Positions 1 through 6,623 are shown, counted from the first letter of the stretch. The stretch is DNA of 11,049 bases from JBEKCP01 sp050014815 (GCA_050014815.1 JBEKCP010000127.1:1-11049), one strand, 5' to 3'. Made by a program: numbers and translations. The notes: generated from the sequence alone by a model not told the origin.

Positions 1-1187
1 CCGAGGATCCCGGCCAGGGCGGCCTTCGAGACCATGTTGGCCATCGCCGCCACGACGATCAGCCGCCAGCCGTCGGCCGCGATGGTCGCGTCGGTCATCG
101 CCAGCCGCGCGGTGGAGAGCGTGACCGAATCCACCTCCGTCAGCCCCCCAATACCCGCCACCGCGTACAACCCGCCGGTGTGAAAAAAGTACTTCGCCAC
201 CGCCAGGCCGAACAATACCGCCGCGTACATCACGCCGAAGACGAGGGCCGACCGGAGCTCGGTCGGGTTCTTGGGGCCGGGCACCGGCCCGGGCTGATGA
301 CGGTGGCAGAGCCACAACGCGACCGAAGGCACCAGGCTTAGGAGCATCAGCGCCAGTGCCGGCCCGGCCACGGTGAGCGCGAACTCGGGCGAGGAGACCA
401 CCGCCACCTCCACCAGCACCCGGAAGAACGAGACGGCGGTGGCGATCATGATGACGATGGCGGCAGTGCGGGCCGCCGGGGGATTGCCGCGAGCCCGGCG
501 GGAGTAGGTGACCGTGGTGGCCGTGCTCGACACCGCCCCGCCCAAAATACCCCCGAACAAAATACCCGCCCCTTCGCCCGCAAACTTGTACAGGATGTAT
601 CCCCCGAGGCTCAGCCCGACGATCAACACGACCATCAGCCAGATCTCGAACGGATTGAAGACGTTCAGCGGGCCGTAAGGCGGATCGGGCAAGAGACGGA
701 GTGTCTGCTGCGGCAAGACGGGAAGAATAATGCAGGTCAAGAGGACGAACTGCATGATCGCCCGCAGGTCCTCGTTCCCCAGCCGCTCGGCGAAGCCGTG
801 CAGCTCGCCCTTGAACTGCAAGAGGACGGCGGCCGCCCCGCCCACCGCTACCGCCGCCGGCGTCGGCCCGACGACCAACAGGGCCCCCACGCCGTACATC
901 AGCAGCATGGTCACGTCGGTCGTCGTGCCGGGATGCGTGTTGGCCTGGCGGACGCGGGGTGAACGCACGGCAATGAGGGCTGCAATGCCCAGGAACCCCG
1001 CGGCCAGGATCCACCCGCCGAAGTGCTGGGCCAGCATGGCCGCCACGGTCCCGAGGATTGTGATCAGCGGGAAGGTCCGCATGCCGGCCAATCCGGCGGC
1101 CGCGTGTTCTCGCTGCAATCCGACCAGCAGTCCCAGGAGGGCCGCCAGGCCCAGGTGCTCGAAGGTAGGGTCCATGGAGGGCACCAT
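1..1187 (-). CDS. MgtC/SapB-DUF4010 family integral membrane protein, 3' end beyond the window
   Basis: Reading the minus strand from 1187 gives 395 uninterrupted codons running off the left edge, so the C-terminus is missing. The N-terminus (about residues 10-130) has the MgtC/SapB pattern: a hydrophobic helix, then GLVGLQRE-like residues 20-27 (LLVGLQRE), then further helices. The second half, with NPFEIWLMVVLIVGLSLGGY at 178-197 and a Gly-rich GGILGGAVSSTATT stretch near 212-224, resembles the DUF4010 part of the longer MgtC-like proteins. I count about ten membrane segments. The protein should sit in the cytoplasmic membrane; its substrate is unknown. MgtC itself is linked to magnesium stress and ATP synthase control, which should not be transferred to this family. 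ATG at 1187 and ATG at 1175 are both possible starts; neither has a close Shine-Dalgarno. It is transcribed divergently from the gene at 1404. No frame break was seen. Confidence 0.85.
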   Translation of the reverse strand, partial: MVPSMDPTFEHLGLAALLGLLVGLQREHAAAGLAGMRTFPLITILGTVAAMLAQHFGGWILAAGFLGIAALIAVRSPRVRQANTHPGTTTDVTMLLMYGVGALLVVGPTPAAVAVGGAAAVLLQFKGELHGFAERLGNEDLRAIMQFVLLTCIILPVLPQQTLRLLPDPPYGPLNVFNPFEIWLMVVLIVGLSLGGYILYKFAGEGAGILFGGILGGAVSSTATTVTYSRRARGNPPAARTAAIVIMIATAVSFFRVLVEVAVVSSPEFALTVAGPALALMLLSLVPSVALWLCHRHQPGPVPGPKNPTELRSALVFGVMYAAVLFGLAVAKYFFHTGGLYAVAGIGGLTEVDSVTLSTARLAMTDATIAADGWRLIVVAAMANMVSKAALAGIL

Positions 1188-1213
1188 CCGGGAAAAGGGG
1201 TTCCTGCCTCCAA

Positions 1214-1219
1214 ATTGTA
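1214..1219 (-). promoter_or_regulatory. possible -10 element (TACAAT) of the MgtC-like gene
   Basis: The minus strand reads TACAAT here, five of six matches to the sigma-A -10 consensus. It lies 26 nt upstream of the ATG at 1187, which would give a leader of about 20 nt. The expected -35 position (near 1237-1242, reading AAACTC) does not match TTGACA and lies at the edge of the palindrome. This is a motif match only. Confidence 0.25.
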
Positions 1220-1237
1220 GCACGCGGCGGAAGGGGG

Positions 1238-1308
1238 AGTTTAGCGGGCGGGCTTGCCCGCCGAGTTCAACCGCGATTTCCACGGCGGGCAAGCCCGCCC
1301 GCTAAACT
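1238..1308. repeat. palindromic element, 26-bp perfect arms, in a divergent gap
   Basis: The left arm (1238-1263) and right arm (1283-1308) are exact reverse complements over 26 bp, separated by a 19-nt loop. The core reads TAGCGGGCGGGC followed by TTGCCCGCCG. In RNA the stem could continue by a G-U pair and four G-C pairs using the G-run at 1233-1237 and the C-run after 1309. Each arm also contains a smaller self-complement (GGGC-TT-GCCC), so hairpins within arms compete with the long one. It lies between two diverging genes, so terminator function for either gene is not expected. It looks like a dispersed REP- or MITE-like element; its copy number cannot be judged here. Confidence 0.85.
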
Positions 1309-1348
1309 TCCCCCCCCGAAAACTGACATAGGTCCACCGGGGACTTCG

Positions 1349-1357
1349 TGTTAGAAT
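1349..1357 (+). promoter_or_regulatory. possible extended -10 element upstream of the TIGR03009-like gene
   Basis: TGT followed by TAGAAT forms an extended -10 pattern (TG at 1349-1350, hexamer 1352-1357), 46 nt before the ATG at 1404. A CTGACA lies at 1323-1328, but its 23-nt spacing is too long for a normal -35. This is a weak motif-based suggestion. Confidence 0.25.
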
Positions 1358-1403
1358 TTCGCCACCTTAACGGAGTAAAGCAAGGCAGTCCAGGAGGCGA
1401 GCC

Positions 1404-2456
1404 ATGGATACCGGCCGAGGACTCGGGTTGTTGACGGCGATGGTCGTGCTGGCGTGTGTCGGTCTGGCCCTGGGGCAAGGACCGGCAGGGCCATACCAGG
1501 GGCCGGCCGGTCCGGGCGGACAGGCCGTCGAGCGCGGTCAGGCGATCGCTCCGCCGGATCTGACGATCCGGCCGCCGGAGCCGGCGATCCGGCCCCGCGC
1601 GCCGTTGTATCCGGCGTCGCCGGATCGTGGCGGCGTTCCCGTTGGCCCGCCCGCACATGGAGTGCCGTTCGTCTTGTCGCCGGAGGAGATGTTCCAGTTG
1701 GACCAGGTCCTCAATGCCTGGGAGCAGCGGAACAAGGAGATCAAGAGCTTCGAGTGCGATTTCACGCGATTCGACTACGACTACGTCTTCGGCCAGGGGG
1801 GCGAGCCCAGGAGACTCCGCGACGAGGGCATCCTCAAGTACGCCGCCCCGGACAAGGGCCTGTACAAGGTCGATGGGGAGAAGTCCGTCGAGTGGAAAGA
1901 AAAACGGGTCGGCGCCAAGGAGCTTGGATCTTGGGAGAAGTTCGCCGGCGATCGGTCGGAGCAGTGGATCTGCGACGGCCGGTCGATCTTCGAGTACAAG
2001 TACCAGGTCCCCCCGAAGGAACCGAAGCGGCGGATCGAGTACCCCCTGCCGCCGGAGTGCCAGGGGAAGGCGATCTCCGAAGGGCCCCTGCCCTTCGTCT
2101 TCGGCACAGATGCGCAGAAGCTCAAGCAGCGATACTTCCTGCGGCTCACCACGCCCGCCGACGTCAAAGGCGAGATATGGCTGGAGGCTTATCCGCGGTG
2201 GCAACAAGACGCGGGCAGCTACCGTAAAGTCGACCTGATCCTGAAGACCACCGGCCTATTGCCCGACGCCATCCAGATCACAGAGCCCAACGGCAGGGAC
2301 CGCAAGGTGTACAAGTTCGAGAACGTGGTGGTCAACCGGCGGGGGCGGATTTTCGAGGGGAACTGGTTCCAGGCCCCGCTGCCGCTGGGGTGGAAAGCGG
2401 AATTGGAGCAGCCCCCGGCTGGGGCCCAGGCGAGCCGGACGCCGGGGCGGCGGTAA
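1404..2456 (+). CDS. secreted planctomycete TIGR03009-like domain protein
   Basis: A 350-residue protein of unknown function. Residues 1-24 form a signal peptide: hydrophobic LLTAMVVLACVGLALG, with cleavage probably after Gly24 or Ala22. A low-complexity Pro/Gly/Ala linker follows to about residue 85. The folded part (about 90-335) contains LNAWEQRNKEIKSFECDFTR (103-122), FDYDYVFG (123-130) and GPLPFVFG (227-234). I recognise this pattern as the planctomycete-specific TIGR03009 domain, which reads like the LolA type of outer-membrane carrier fold (beta strands with amphipathic repeats). That fold comparison is inference. The start is well supported: AGGAGG at 1392-1397 sits six bases before the ATG. 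The protein should act outside the cytoplasmic membrane. It converges on the gene ending at 2595, with an inverted repeat between them. Signal peptide and linker are clear; the domain name comes from memory, not a search. Confidence 0.85.
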   Translation: MDTGRGLGLLTAMVVLACVGLALGQGPAGPYQGPAGPGGQAVERGQAIAPPDLTIRPPEPAIRPRAPLYPASPDRGGVPVGPPAHGVPFVLSPEEMFQLDQVLNAWEQRNKEIKSFECDFTRFDYDYVFGQGGEPRRLRDEGILKYAAPDKGLYKVDGEKSVEWKEKRVGAKELGSWEKFAGDRSEQWICDGRSIFEYKYQVPPKEPKRRIEYPLPPECQGKAISEGPLPFVFGTDAQKLKQRYFLRLTTPADVKGEIWLEAYPRWQQDAGSYRKVDLILKTTGLLPDAIQITEPNGRDRKVYKFENVVVNRRGRIFEGNWFQAPLPLGWKAELEQPPAGAQASRTPGRR

Positions 2457-2460
2457 GCGA

Positions 2461-2596
2461 AGGGATTTTGGATTTTAGATTTTGGATTTTCGATTACGGA
2501 CGCGAAGCCGCAAGCGTCGGGCAGGGCGCCCACCATGTGTAGCATGATCACCCGCTGAACGAGTCTCCAATCCAAAATCCAAAATCTAAAATCCCT
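2461..2596. repeat. AT-rich GGATTTT inverted repeat in the convergent gap
   Basis: The left arm (2461-2490) is built of GGATTTT/AGATTTT units. The right arm (about 2567-2596) carries the reverse complement (AATCCAAAATCC and AAAATCTAAAATCCC). About 28 bases pair with two mismatches around a 76-nt centre. The centre holds a small GACGC/GCGTC hairpin near 2499-2518. The right arm overlaps the TAG stop of the minus-strand gene, and the left arm starts four bases after the TAA of the plus-strand gene. Lying between convergent genes, it could serve as a terminator in both directions, although its stem is AT-rich rather than GC-rich. Related GGATT-unit elements occur at 9592 and 10115. Confidence 0.75.
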
Positions 2597-3980
2597 AGTC
2601 CTTCTTTCCCTCCACGAAGCGGAACGATTGGATCAAGGGCTCGTCCGCCTTGCCGAACGCCTCCACCTTGCTCTCTTCGATGCGAAAGGCGAAGGCCGCC
2701 TGCCGGCCCTGGGGATCAAACACCAAGTAATAATGCCATCGGGTCGGGATGTCGCTCTCGGTGCCCTTCTGGAGCCCCTTGTCGCTCCCCTTGACGACCA
2801 CCCGGTACGCCTGGCAGCCGGCCTCAGTGGACAACTGGGCGGCCTCCAGGACCTCGCCGAAGTTCTTGTCCAGGGCCTCCCGCACCTCGGCCTGGAACTG
2901 CTCCAGTGAAATGACCTTCTCGGGGGCGACCTTCGTCTTGGGCGATATCTTGCACAACCCGACGTCCTGCCCCCGGTCGATTCGGTGGAAGACGTACAGT
3001 TGGCGGGTGTGCGAGGTCTGGAACCATGAGCGGTCGTGGAGCAGTTGCCAAGTGCCGTCGGGCGGTTGGTAGAGGACGCGCGAAAGGGCGTCGGTCGGCC
3101 GCAGGGGAAGGTCCGCCAACGCGGCCTCGGCGAGATGCTCGGAGGTTTCCACCGGTGCAATCCTGATCTGCACCAGCGCTTCGAGGTTCAGGCCGTCTTC
3201 TGCCAGGCTGATGTCCTGCTGCTGCTTGAACTTCATGGCGAACCAGTCGATCCGGCCCGAGGCGCGGTCGAACCGGCACTTGGCCGCCAGGTCGATCCGG
3301 ACGGTGGCCCCGTCCCGGGTCCCCTCGACACGGCCCGCCAACTCCAGTCGCGCCAAGCGGGGCGTTACCTCCTTCAAGAGCGTTTCCACGGTGTTGGTCT
3401 TGACCTGTTCGAGGTCCGCGAGGACGGTGACGACCTCGTCCGGGATCTTCCACTTCCGGCCCGACGGCACCGCCTCGCTCGGCAGCAGGGCATCCAGCGA
3501 CAGGCTGTCCCCCACCGTCCGGACCAACTCCAGTTCGGCCAAGGATAACGGTCCCCTGGGGCAGAAGTGCGTGACCGAGTTCGGAGCGACCTCCAGACCG
3601 ATGAGGCGGTGTCCGGGCGAGAGTGTCAGTTTCTGCGGCTCGTGGGCCAGGTCGAGCGTGGCCTCCGCATCGTCGTACCAGCGGACGCTCCGCCATCGTT
3701 TGGCCGCGGCCCCGGCGGCGGGCAACTCCAGCGTCTTCTCGTCGTACTGCCGCTTGAAGACCAGGCTCATGGGCGTCTTCTCGTTCTTCTCCCCCCGGGG
3801 ACCGCTCCGCATCAGCAGGTCGCCGGCGGCCTCCAGGAGAATGGTCACGCGATCGATCTGGCCCGCTTGCCGGGTGCTGCGGAGGGAATAGGTCGGGACC
3901 TCCTCCCCTCCGGCCCCACGGAGACCTGCTGCGAGGGTCGCAATCGTCAGGACCATCGGATAGACTGTGGCTGCCTTCAT
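2595..3980 (-). CDS. secreted protein of unknown function
   Basis: The chosen start gives 461 residues. The minus strand could be read from 4085, but the ATG at 3980 has AAGGAG four bases upstream (3985-3990). From there the protein begins MKAATVYPMVLTIATLAAGL, a signal peptide with probable cleavage around Ala23. I do not recognise the family. The middle (about 185-280) alternates strands and charged turns, including RVEGTRDGATVRIDLAAKCR (217-236). A helix-rich stretch follows near 355-385. The C-terminal part (about 410-455) has RWHYYLVFDPQGRQAAFAFR and ends QSFRFVEGKKD. This last segment might be a PsbP/Mog1-like alpha-beta sandwich, but that is only a visual impression. No catalytic motif, lipobox or membrane anchor is seen. 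It faces the TIGR03009-like gene and diverges from the sigma factor gene, so any functional link is open. Confidence 0.8.
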   Translation of the reverse strand: MKAATVYPMVLTIATLAAGLRGAGGEEVPTYSLRSTRQAGQIDRVTILLEAAGDLLMRSGPRGEKNEKTPMSLVFKRQYDEKTLELPAAGAAAKRWRSVRWYDDAEATLDLAHEPQKLTLSPGHRLIGLEVAPNSVTHFCPRGPLSLAELELVRTVGDSLSLDALLPSEAVPSGRKWKIPDEVVTVLADLEQVKTNTVETLLKEVTPRLARLELAGRVEGTRDGATVRIDLAAKCRFDRASGRIDWFAMKFKQQQDISLAEDGLNLEALVQIRIAPVETSEHLAEAALADLPLRPTDALSRVLYQPPDGTWQLLHDRSWFQTSHTRQLYVFHRIDRGQDVGLCKISPKTKVAPEKVISLEQFQAEVREALDKNFGEVLEAAQLSTEAGCQAYRVVVKGSDKGLQKGTESDIPTRWHYYLVFDPQGRQAAFAFRIEESKVEAFGKADEPLIQSFRFVEGKKD

Positions 3981-3984
3981 GGCG

Positions 3985-3990
3985 CTCCTT
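3985..3990 (-). promoter_or_regulatory. Shine-Dalgarno that decides the start at 3980
   Basis: AAGGAG on the minus strand, with a four-base spacer to the ATG at 3980. It is followed directly by a typical signal peptide, so the 35 codons upstream of this ATG (to 4085) are unlikely to be translated. Confidence 0.6.
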
Positions 3991-4283
3991 TCCGCCCGGT
4001 CGTAAAATCCCTGGGGCCAAGCCTGAATGCTTACGCCAGATGGGCGTTTGTTGCAAGTGCAATTCGCGGCAAGGACTTTTGACACAATCTCTCCTTCGCG
4101 CTCTTGAAATTTTTCACAACTTGACTAGTCTAAAAACAAGGCCGGACGGCATCAGGACTTGCGGCCGGCCGGCCGAGAATATTAACCATATTGGGGGGTG
4201 TCAAGGCCGGTGAGGGACCCGATCCGGCGATTCCGTGCCGGACCTTTTGGACACTTGGGAACGTACAGGAATTGCCCCCAGCA

Positions 4284-4357
4284 ATGTAGCCCGCACACTC
4301 CGGGCACCATCCGAAGGATGGTCGCGGAATGCGGCACACGGAGTGTGCCGGCTACAT
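4284..4357. repeat. palindromic element with TGTAGCC ends upstream of the sigma gene
   Basis: Arms 4284-4302 and 4339-4357 pair over 19 bp with one mismatch (ATGTAGCCCGCACACTCCG against ATGTAGCCGGCACACTCCG). Inside are a second stem, CCATCC-GAA-GGATGG (4307-4321), and a hairpin made by the right arm with its flank, GGCACAC-GGA-GTGTGCC (4333-4349). Three nested stems suggest a mobile palindromic repeat. In the sigma mRNA leader it would form a large structure ending 14 bases before the Shine-Dalgarno. An upstream in-frame ATG at 4329 falls inside it and is not a credible start. Confidence 0.75.
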
Positions 4358-4370
4358 GACGTTGCGGCGA

Positions 4371-4375
4371 AAGGA
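4371..4375 (+). promoter_or_regulatory. Shine-Dalgarno that decides the sigma factor start
   Basis: AAGGA with a seven-base spacer to the ATG at 4383. Upstream in-frame ATGs at 4329 and 4356 lack such a site and overlap the palindrome, so 4383 is preferred. Confidence 0.6.
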
Positions 4376-4382
4376 CCGTCCA

Positions 4383-6059
4383 ATGCACAGCGACTATATC
4401 ATCCCGGCCATGCGGGAGTTGCGAGACCAGCAGGGTCGCTTTGCGCCGCGAGAAAAGAAGCTCGAACAGATCGGCCAGGCAGAGCGGCTGTTGACCGAGC
4501 TCGATCCGGCCCGAACCTATACCTACGAGTATTTGTGCTACCGGATCACCAAGTACCGGCCCGAGGCCTATTCCGAGGTGAAGTTTTCGGGCCGGCAGGC
4601 CATCCACGACCTTTACTTGTTCGTCGAGGACCTGTCGGACGCGGCCAACATTCAGGCGGAGGGGGCGGGAGAGCGGGTGTTGACGATCGAGGCGATCGCC
4701 CAGCGGTTCAACGTCTCGACCAAGACGATCTCGCGGTGGCGGCGGCTCGGCCTGATCAGCCGGCGGTTCGTCATGGAGGGCCGCAAGCGGGTCGGGTTCC
4801 TGGAGAGCACGGTCGACCGGTTCGTCTCGCAGCATTCGGACAAGGTGGGGCGGGCAACCCAGTTCAGCCAATTGACCGACGAGGAGCGGGGGCTGATCGT
4901 TCGCCGGGGCCGGCGCTTGGCCCAGGCCGGGGCGGCCCCGGCCGAAGTCATCCGCCGCCTGGCCCGAAAGACCGGCCGCAGCCCCGAGACCGTCCGTTAC
5001 ACGCTCAAGCAGTTCGATCAGGACCATCCGGACCTGGCGATCTTCCCGGACAGCTACGGCCCGATCCGGCTGGAGACCAAGCGGAAGATACACCAGCAGT
5101 ACCACCGGGGAGAATCGGTCGACGCCCTGGCGAAGCGGTTTTGCCGGACCCGGGCGAGCATCTACCGGATCATCGGCGAGATGCGGGCCCAGCGGATCCT
5201 GGAACTCCCGCTGGACTACATCCCCAACGAGGAATTCGCCCGGGCGATGCGGATGCCGAAGCGGGAGAAGCGGATCCTCGCGGAGATGCCGGCGGCGGAC
5301 GAGCCGGCCAAGAAGGCCCGGTTGCCGGCCGGACTGCCCCCCTACCTTGCAAGCCTCTACGAGGTCCCGCTCCTCGGGCGCGCCCAGGAGGCCCACCTGT
5401 TCCGCAGGATGAATTACCTCAAGTACAAGGCCAGCCGACTCAGCCGCAAGCTCGACCCCGCGGCGCCGAAAGCCAGCCTGATGGACCAGGTCGAACGCCT
5501 CTACGAGGACGCGGTGACGACCAAGAACCAGATCGTCCGGGCGAATCTGCGGCTGGTGGTCTCGATCGCCAAGCGGCACGTGGGCCCCGCCGAAAACTTC
5601 TTCGAGCTGGTGAGCGACGGGAACATGTCGCTGATGCGGGCGGTCGAAAAGTTCGATTTCGCCCGGGGGTACAAGTTCAGCACCTATGCCAGTTGGGCGA
5701 TCATGAAGAACTTCGCCCGGACCATCCCCGATGCCCACCGCTACCGGGACCGTTTCCGGACCAGTCAATCGGAGATGTTCAGCACGACGCAAGACGGCCG
5801 ATCGGATCAGGTCGAGCAGGAGTCGTCCCAATTGCAGCGGGAGGCCCAGGTGGAAAAGATTCTCGGGCGGCTCGACGACCGGGAGCAGAAGATTATCATC
5901 AGGCGTTTCGGCCTGCAACGTGGGCAGGAGCCGCTTACCCTCAAACAGGTGGGGGCCGAATTGGGGGTGACGAAGGAACGGATCCGACAAATCGAGGCCC
6001 GTGCCTTGAGCAAGCTCCGCCGGGCGGTCGACGAGCAGAAGATCGACTTCCCGGGGTGA
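4383..6059 (+). CDS. sigma-70 family RNA polymerase sigma factor with three N-terminal helix-turn-helix segments
   Basis: 558 residues. The C-terminal part is clearly sigma-70. Region 1.2-like PLLGRAQEAHLFRRMNYLKY is at 329-348. Region 2 has NLRLVVSIAKRHVG (388-401), SDGNMSLMRAVEKFDFARGY (411-430) and KFSTYASWAIMKNFARTIP (431-449). Region 4 has LGRLDDREQKIIIRRFGL (494-511) and the helix-turn-helix LTLKQVGAELGVTKERIRQIEARAL (518-542). Only about 40 residues separate regions 2 and 4, so region 3 is absent or much reduced. The first 320 residues carry three helix-turn-helix-like segments: LTIEAIAQRFNVSTKTISRW (100-119), AEVIRRLARKTGRSPETVRY (187-206) and VDALAKRFCRTRASIYRIIG (246-265). The protein should bind core RNA polymerase and direct promoter choice. 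The -10-reading helix differs from housekeeping sigma (WAIMKNFARTI against WWIRQAITRAI), so it is probably an alternative sigma. It stands alone between two palindromes. Targets are unknown. Confidence 0.93.
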   Translation: MHSDYIIPAMRELRDQQGRFAPREKKLEQIGQAERLLTELDPARTYTYEYLCYRITKYRPEAYSEVKFSGRQAIHDLYLFVEDLSDAANIQAEGAGERVLTIEAIAQRFNVSTKTISRWRRLGLISRRFVMEGRKRVGFLESTVDRFVSQHSDKVGRATQFSQLTDEERGLIVRRGRRLAQAGAAPAEVIRRLARKTGRSPETVRYTLKQFDQDHPDLAIFPDSYGPIRLETKRKIHQQYHRGESVDALAKRFCRTRASIYRIIGEMRAQRILELPLDYIPNEEFARAMRMPKREKRILAEMPAADEPAKKARLPAGLPPYLASLYEVPLLGRAQEAHLFRRMNYLKYKASRLSRKLDPAAPKASLMDQVERLYEDAVTTKNQIVRANLRLVVSIAKRHVGPAENFFELVSDGNMSLMRAVEKFDFARGYKFSTYASWAIMKNFARTIPDAHRYRDRFRTSQSEMFSTTQDGRSDQVEQESSQLQREAQVEKILGRLDDREQKIIIRRFGLQRGQEPLTLKQVGAELGVTKERIRQIEARALSKLRRAVDEQKIDFPG

Positions 6060-6097
6060 GTTTTCCTGGGCGAGGCGTCCGGGGGCAGCGTGTTCGA

Positions 6098-6162
6098 CAC
6101 TAGCCCGAAGCGCAAGCGAGGGTAACCGGTTGCGGCTCCCTCGCTTGCGCTTCGGGCTAGTG
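6098..6162. repeat. 25-bp perfect palindrome (TAGCCCGAAGCGCAAGC type) after the sigma gene
   Basis: Arms 6098-6122 and 6138-6162 are exact reverse complements over 25 bp with a 15-nt loop that contains AACCGGTT. The arm core is TAGCCCGAAGCGCAAGCGAG, a sequence I recall as frequent between planctomycete genes. It begins 38 bases after the sigma factor stop and ends 132 bases before the tRNA promoter -35. It could insulate the two transcription units. The tract after the stem (TTTGTCGT) is only weakly U-rich, so classical intrinsic termination is uncertain. Confidence 0.85.
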
Positions 6163-6250
6163 TTTGTCGTAAAGTATTGAAAAATTTAGCGTTATGGCTA
6201 CGGCGGGTGTCTTGCGGCGCCCCCGGGAATGCGGCGGTTTTCCAGTCAGA

Positions 6251-6289
6251 ACCGTGGATCGCGGGGTTTTCCGTTTTTTTCCCCACGGT
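6251..6289. other. weak hairpin and T-tract upstream of the tRNA promoter
   Basis: ACCGTGG (6251-6257) pairs with CCACGGT (6283-6289) around a loop holding GGGGTTTTCC and a run of seven T (6274-6280). It may be a leftover terminator or a structure near the upstream promoter region. The rest of 6163-6294 shows no gene. Confidence 0.25.
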
Positions 6290-6294
6290 CCCGC

Positions 6295-6322
6295 TTGCGT
6301 GGTCCTGGAGCTCGGATATACT
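6295..6322 (+). promoter_or_regulatory. probable sigma-A promoter of the tRNA-tuf operon
   Basis: TTGCGT (6295-6300) and TATACT (6317-6322) are separated by 16 bases. Transcription would start near 6329, about 20 bases before the first tRNA. The position directly ahead of the tRNA cluster, after two possible insulator structures, supports it. Stable RNA promoters are usually strong; whether the rplK genes depend on it is not visible. Confidence 0.55.
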
Positions 6323-6348
6323 AATAGGTTCGCAATTTGGCACGAGCG

Positions 6349-6421
6349 GCTAGCGTAGCTCAACCGGCAGAGCAGCTGATTTGTAATCAGCAGGTTGTGG
6401 GTTCAAGTCCCTCCGCTAGCT
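6349..6421 (+). tRNA. tRNA-Thr (anticodon UGU)
   Basis: The acceptor stem GCTAGCG (6349-6355) pairs fully with CGCTAGC (6414-6420), with discriminator T at 6421. The anticodon stem CTGAT/ATCAG closes loop TTTGTAA, which gives anticodon TGT, threonine. The T-loop is TTCAAGT; the T-stem has one T-T mismatch (6398/6412). No CCA is encoded. It corresponds in place to E. coli thrU. Confidence 0.95.
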
Positions 6422-6444
6422 TGAATTGATCGAAAGGAAACAGG

Positions 6445-6526
<82 letters not shown>

Positions 6527-6552
6527 CTTGACGGACGAGAATTATGTTGCTC

Positions 6553-6623
6553 GCGGGTGTAGCTCAACGGTAGAGCCGCAGCCTTCCAAGCTGCTCACGA
6601 GGGTTCGACTCCCTTCACCCGCT
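6553..6623 (+). tRNA. tRNA-Gly (anticodon UCC)
   Basis: 71 nt. The acceptor GCGGGTG pairs with CACCCGC (6616-6622), discriminator T. The anticodon stem GCAGC/GCTGC closes loop CTTCCAA, giving TCC, glycine. The T-loop is TTCGACT. No CCA is encoded. It corresponds to glyT. Confidence 0.95.

Larger units (their letters stand above)
3981..4382. other. 402-nt divergent intergenic region before the sigma factor gene
   Basis: This gap between the leftward secreted-protein gene and the rightward sigma gene holds no convincing ORF. Seen here are a GACTAGTC palindrome after TTTTTCACAACTT (about 4112-4132), alternating CGGCCGGCCGGCC (4162-4174) followed by an AT-rich patch AATATTAACCATATT (4178-4192), a short TCCGGC/GCCGGA stem near 4223-4242 followed by CCTTTT, and the palindrome at 4284-4357. 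The AT-rich patch is the best place for a sigma-gene promoter (TTGCGG at 4159, 15-nt spacer, TATTAA at 4180), but the match is weak. No promoter for the leftward gene could be placed. Confidence 0.5.

Noticed and set aside
730..1305. Open plus-strand frame of 191 codons in the first kilobase
   Set aside because: It is antisense to the MgtC/DUF4010-like gene, which has clear membrane helices and family motifs; the frame also ends inside the palindrome.
1302..2207. Open minus-strand frame of 301 codons opposite the TIGR03009-like gene
   Set aside because: The plus frame has a Shine-Dalgarno, a signal peptide and a domain. The minus frame has none and begins inside the other gene.
4122..4130. 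GACTAGTC palindrome as an operator for the divergent genes
   Set aside because: Only eight bases are symmetrical and the flanks do not extend the symmetry, so it cannot be told from chance without comparison.
4223..4250. Intrinsic terminator from the TCCGGC/GCCGGA stem and TTTT
   Set aside because: The stem is only six pairs, the T-run is four, and no gene runs into it on the plus strand.
4182..5990. Open minus-strand frame of 602 codons opposite the sigma factor gene
   Set aside because: It is antisense to an unmistakable sigma-70 protein, shows Leu/Arg/Pro/Asp-rich shadow composition and no recognisable domain. Long antisense frames are expected in GC-rich genes.
4235..6103. Open plus-strand frame of 622 codons overlapping the sigma gene in another frame
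   Set aside because: It is longer than the real gene but has Gly/Arg/Pro-rich shadow composition, no family pattern and no ribosome site. The sigma motifs are all in the other frame.
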